This document shows positions 60,350 to 64,000 of a stretch of DNA of 64,000 bases, piece by piece. Each line of letters opens with the position of its first letter. The stretch's first letter is position 1. Under the pieces are notes generated by a model that was not told the origin of the DNA, ran no database searches, and worked only from the letters and a program-made list of their open reading frames with translations. A program made the translations under genes and the position numbers. Source of the DNA: Diphasiastrum complanatum (taxonomy: Eukaryota > Streptophyta > Lycopodiopsida > Lycopodiales > Lycopodiaceae); contig CM055113.1 of assembly GCA_029204225.1 (NCBI GenBank), positions 11,618,234 to 11,682,233 of the forward strand. The letters are read 5' to 3'.

Positions 60350-60904
60350 ATGTTTTATAAGTATTGCAAACGCACTATTCATGAGATCCAGGATTGCAAG
60401 GTATTAAAAGCAAAGAATGCCAACAAGCAAGCAGATCAACAGGCACAAACAATCACAACATCTCCCAATCTCGACATGGACGAAGGAGCATTTATGGTTA
60501 AAGACCAAAAGGCACTATTGGATAATTCTTGGTTCTTGGATTCTGGAGCTACTCAACATATGACTAATCATTGTAAACATTTTCACTCCTATATGCCTTA
60601 TAGTACAAAGAAGTACGTTCATCTTGGCAATGATAGCACTCACACTATCAAAGGTGAAGGCACTATAAGATTGAAATTCCAGCATGATCAATTCAAACTA
60701 CTATGAAATGCTTTGTATGTTCCTAAACTTTCTACAAATTTGTTATTAGTAAGTAGAATAACTGATTTAGGTCATAAGGCAGAGTTTGACAAGTCTAATA
60801 ATGCCAAATTATTGATAGGACACATAAGATCCTTGCACTTGGGAACATGCATGGAAACCTCTATAGATTGGCACATTGTTATTTTGATACTAGTCAAGCC
60901 TTGA
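60350..60904 (+). pseudogene. Copia zinc knuckle, protease and pre-integrase
   Basis: Zinc knuckle FYKYCKRTIHEIQDC, with the first Cys replaced by Tyr. Protease start SWFLDSGATQHMTNH is intact, including DSG. LGNDSTHTIKGEGTIRLKF follows, then a TGA at 60704-60706. The same frame continues as ALYVPKLSTNLLLVSRITDL, the protease end and gag-pre-integrase start. The HxxxxH of the pre-integrase domain is not clear. Confidence 0.88.
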
Positions 60905-61002
60905 AACCTCTGTTCTTCTCAATAAAGCATTACTATGACATCATCGATTAAGACACTTGAATCATACATTTGTTTCATACATGTCTAAACGATCCCTAGA
61001 AC

Positions 61003-61894
61003 TTGATCTCGGCTATCCATCTGACAAAGTCGACCTCCTTGTCTATCACAACTGCATCCTTAGAAAGCAGACTAGGATTTTCTTTTGATCAAGTCATAGG
61101 CATGCATCAAAAAATTTGTTACGTTGTTAATTCAAATATATGTGGTCCAATGCAAACTTCGTCATTGCTTGATGCAAAGTATTTAATTGCCTTTATTGAC
61201 AAATATTCGAGAAGAACAGTTGTTTATTTCATGAAGTAGATATCAGAGGCTTTTAACAAGTTTTATATTCAAAGAGCATGCAGAAAATCAAACTGGTAAA
61301 AGAATTAAAGCACTGAGATCTGACAACGGGGGAGAATATATCTCTACCGAATTCAAGGAGTATTGCCTTAGCAATGGCATCGAGCAACAATACATTACCT
61401 CCTATTCGCCTCAATCGAATGGCCTTGTTGAGAGAAAGAACAGAACCTTAGTTGAATCGACAAAGTGCATGTTATCACATGAGACACTTCTGAAGTCCTT
61501 CTGGGCTGAAGCTGTTTCCACTGTAGCTTATATTCAGAATAGATGTCCTACTAAAGATCTCTCAAACAAAACACCATACAAAGTTTGGACAAGCTCCAAA
61601 CCTTCTCTATCGAACTTACGAGTTTCTGGATGTATCGCTTATGCACAAATTCCGCATGATCTCATGAAGAAGTTCAACTTCCAGAGTATCAAGTGTATTT
61701 TCATCAGCTACACTACTTCAGATAAAGCTTATAAGCTGTATGATCTTGTCGAGTCGAAGATATTCACTAGCCAGGATGTCATCTTCATCGAAGATCAGTT
61801 TATTGACCTCAAAGGAAAAGGCAAAGCTCATATAGTTCCAAATTTGACAATTCCTATTGAAGATCCAAGCCCATCTACTCTTGATCAACGATGA
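61003..61894 (+). pseudogene. Copia integrase, catalytic Asp changed
   Basis: The core reads VVNSNICGPMQTSSLLDAKY, where the first catalytic Asp (usually HSDxCGPM) is Asn. A stop and frameshifts follow near 61240-61260. It continues LRSDNGGEYISTEFKEYCLS (second Asp) and SPQSNGLVERKNRTLVE (Glu), then WAEAVSTVAYIQNRCPTKDL and KTPYKVWTSSKPSLSNLRVS. The frame ends at 61894 after an acidic linker. No RT or RNase H follows, so the element is internally deleted. Confidence 0.9.
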
Positions 61895-63084
61895 AGTTGA
61901 AGATGATGATGTTGCAGTTCAGCAACTACAACATGATGAAGATCAACTTCGATCATCACCCAAAAGAAAAAACAAGAGTTAGCAGACCAACCAAAGTAAA
62001 CCATAGAGTCTTGCCTAAGGCTACATACAAAATGAATGAACCGCAAAGCCTTGCTTACGGTCAATGAAGCAAAGACTATAGCTCACCACCAAAGGCATTG
62101 CAAGACACCGTAAGTTATCCCTTATGGTCACCTACAAAGTGAATGAACAACAGCTGACCGAAGGAAACTGCCAAGTCAACGATTGCGGTTGACATACAGT
62201 TTTATCTTCACACTCCTGCAGTCAGCAGGCTGCAGTTGCAACGGTGCCACATTCTCATGCTCTTGATGCATACGAATGAGATCCTTTTACTATACTTCTT
62301 CACATCTTCACGATGCAGCAATAACCGATCTACGGATCAAGCACAAGGGCTATTAATGATCTTTTAAACTATAATTAGAATAACTAAAGATTTTTTGACA
62401 GTTATATAAACATCTGAGCAATTTGAAGAGTATACATACACACAGAGTGCGAAAGCGCAACAAAGATCAAATGATCAGAAGCGGTCTTCTAGTAGTTGAA
62501 CTAAGAGTTAGTGATCTTTAGAGAGAGTAAAGAGTATTATGAAGGTAGCATTCATTAGCTTTTGTAAGTAGGATCACGCGCTTTGCGCAATTGTTTTGTG
62601 ATCTGATTATTGTTGTTACTACAATGCCCTTTTATACGGAAGCGCTATTTTTCATAACAGTTGTATTCATGTTGAATGCTTGAATGCCTCTATCTTTACT
62701 TTCTTATCAGAATCTATTTGTCAGAAAACAGAGAATAGCACGGCTATCTCAGACGCCTAAATTGTTCTCATTTTCCATGGTTGTCTACGACACCTACTCT
62801 GACATCTAAACAAATCAAAACTGCTTTTCATCTTCAGCAGACTTGTACTTGTTACTTTCTAGATCAATCTATTGTTTTATTGCATTCAAATTTATGTCAG
62901 TATGAATGTATGCTTATCTAATTAATTGTTCTATCTAATACTACTATTGTGTAGAATTGTTTGAACTTTTTGTCGCTTCTGCAATCAATAGTCTAATGAC
63001 TTTTTGTTTGTGTACGTAATCAATCTTATCAATTATGATGACTTCAAATTTAGAATCAAGTAGAATCAGTTGAGTCATTCGACT
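61895..63084. other. Copia 3' remnant and unassigned sequence
   Basis: 61975-62200 carries RVSRPTKVNH-like linker traces but no RT. From about 62390 (GTTATATAAACATCTGAGCA) the sequence has a TATA-like motif and GAGAGAGTAAAGAG purine blocks, as in a plant LTR, but no terminal match was found. Confidence 0.4.
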
Positions 63085-63625
63085 CATCATTCTGATATGC
63101 ATGCACCGAGGGGAAAGGCTCATTTTGCAAAGGCCACTGATCGGACCTTTTTGAACTTTCTCTTATTGCGTCTTCACCTGCAACGTTCCTTCCATTCCCC
63201 CAACACAAATAAAGACAAGAGCCTTCTTTGTGTGCCAAAATTTTCCTTGCCACTTTTATCGCATCTTTATGAGTAGCCAAAATTTATTTTTTCTTCTCAT
63301 CTTATCATCTTTATCAAGTTTCTTCATATGTTGTTGTATTTGCTCCATCTATTTTTTTTTATGTTCTTCCATCCCCACCACTAATTCTTTACTTATCATG
63401 TCCTAGTTCCACAAATATGTATAGTACACAAGACTTGATATCTCAAGAAGCAAGACCTTCTGATGTTGTAGGTCATATATTAAAACCATAAAAAACCTCA
63501 AAGATGATGCTACACATGGGGTAGACTCTTACCCATTGCTCTAGCTTAAGGAACGATGCCAATTTGGCACTCAAGTGGCTAAGGCACCATAAAATCGATT
63601 TACGGTTGATACTACAAGGAAAAGT
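63085..63625. repeat. Dispersed repeat R2, copy 2
   Basis: Similar to 11490-12030. It keeps the minus-strand open segment ending in KVARKILAHKEGSCLYLC. The T run of copy 1 is absent here. Confidence 0.75.
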
Positions 63626-64000
63626 AGCTTGCTTGCAAGCCTGCCTTTCCACTCGAGCCCGACTTAGGGTTGCCTATTCCATGCATCCTAGCGGTCGCGA
63701 CATCTCTTTGAATCGTGTATTTATCTAGTGTTTTTTCATCGATTTTTACATTGTTCCAATTTGACCTTGAACACTAGCTAGATTTGGATTGCCTGTTCCT
63801 ATAAGCCTGTTGTGTTGTATCACGACGATGTCTTATCGACGATCTCATATGCTTATGGATTTCCTTTGAGTCAAATTCCTCATCTTGTGGGAATTTGGTA
63901 CCAACAATCTGCCATTTAAGTTTGTTAGATTGTTCGGACCATTTCATAAACAATCTATCACCAAAATGGCATTGGCACAAATAACACAATTGGTCCATAA
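63626..64000. other. Unassigned window end
   Basis: A minus-strand frame runs from 63998 to 63774 (MDQLCYLCQCHFGDRLFMKW) and is open at the window edge. It shows no motif I recognise. Nothing else was seen. Confidence 0.35.

Overview
This window is repeat-dominated nuclear DNA of a land plant or close streptophyte relative. Evidence: degenerate Ty1/copia and Ty3/gypsy elements in many layers of nesting, LTR primer-binding sites matching plant initiator tRNA-Met and tRNA-Asp, GT-AG introns, long GA, TA and G/C runs, and U5 snRNA-like sequences. I cannot assign a lineage. I found no intact single-copy host gene, no tRNA or rRNA gene, no CRISPR array and no operon-like organisation.

Layout. (1) 1-8650: pieces of a GGCGCC-rich LTR family (called A here; LTR about 1.22 kb), a second family (B; LTR about 0.92 kb) inserted as a solo LTR, a 1-kb inverted repeat made from A internal DNA, and an unexplained island of stacked hairpins. 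(2) 8650-21900: a dispersed repeat (R1), copia relics, a GA microsatellite, and two U5-like units (13484-13602 and 18858-18976). (3) 21908-29460: a solo A LTR with its target duplication, copia relics, a third U5-like unit, an open frame of 199 codons in the position of a retrotransposon accessory ORF, and a dense array of heat-shock-element-like palindromes. (4) 29460-48935: one minus-strand Athila/Tat-like gypsy element whose gag is split by a four-level nest of A and B sequences. The inferred order is gypsy, then a solo A LTR (duplication CAGTG), then an A element carrying gag-protease (TTAAC), then a complete plus-strand non-autonomous A element (GTGAC). (5) 48936-53985: R1, a B LTR with its polypurine tract, and a fourth U5-like unit lacking its upstream region. 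(6) 53985-64000: a second degenerate gypsy element split by an intron-containing gene remnant, then a copia element and copia LTRs.

Nearly every coding region here is broken by stops, frameshifts or lost catalytic residues, so the window is a graveyard with some young insertions: the two LTRs of the 40127-45290 element differ by only about a dozen positions by eye. The best leads are the U5 snRNA-like units carried within dispersed repeats, the array of 15 TTCnnGAA palindromes beside the gypsy pol, the hairpin island, the phase-consistent exon remnant, and the autonomous/non-autonomous A pair nested in each other. All similarity statements come from reading the sequence by eye, and repeat edges not marked by a target duplication are approximate.
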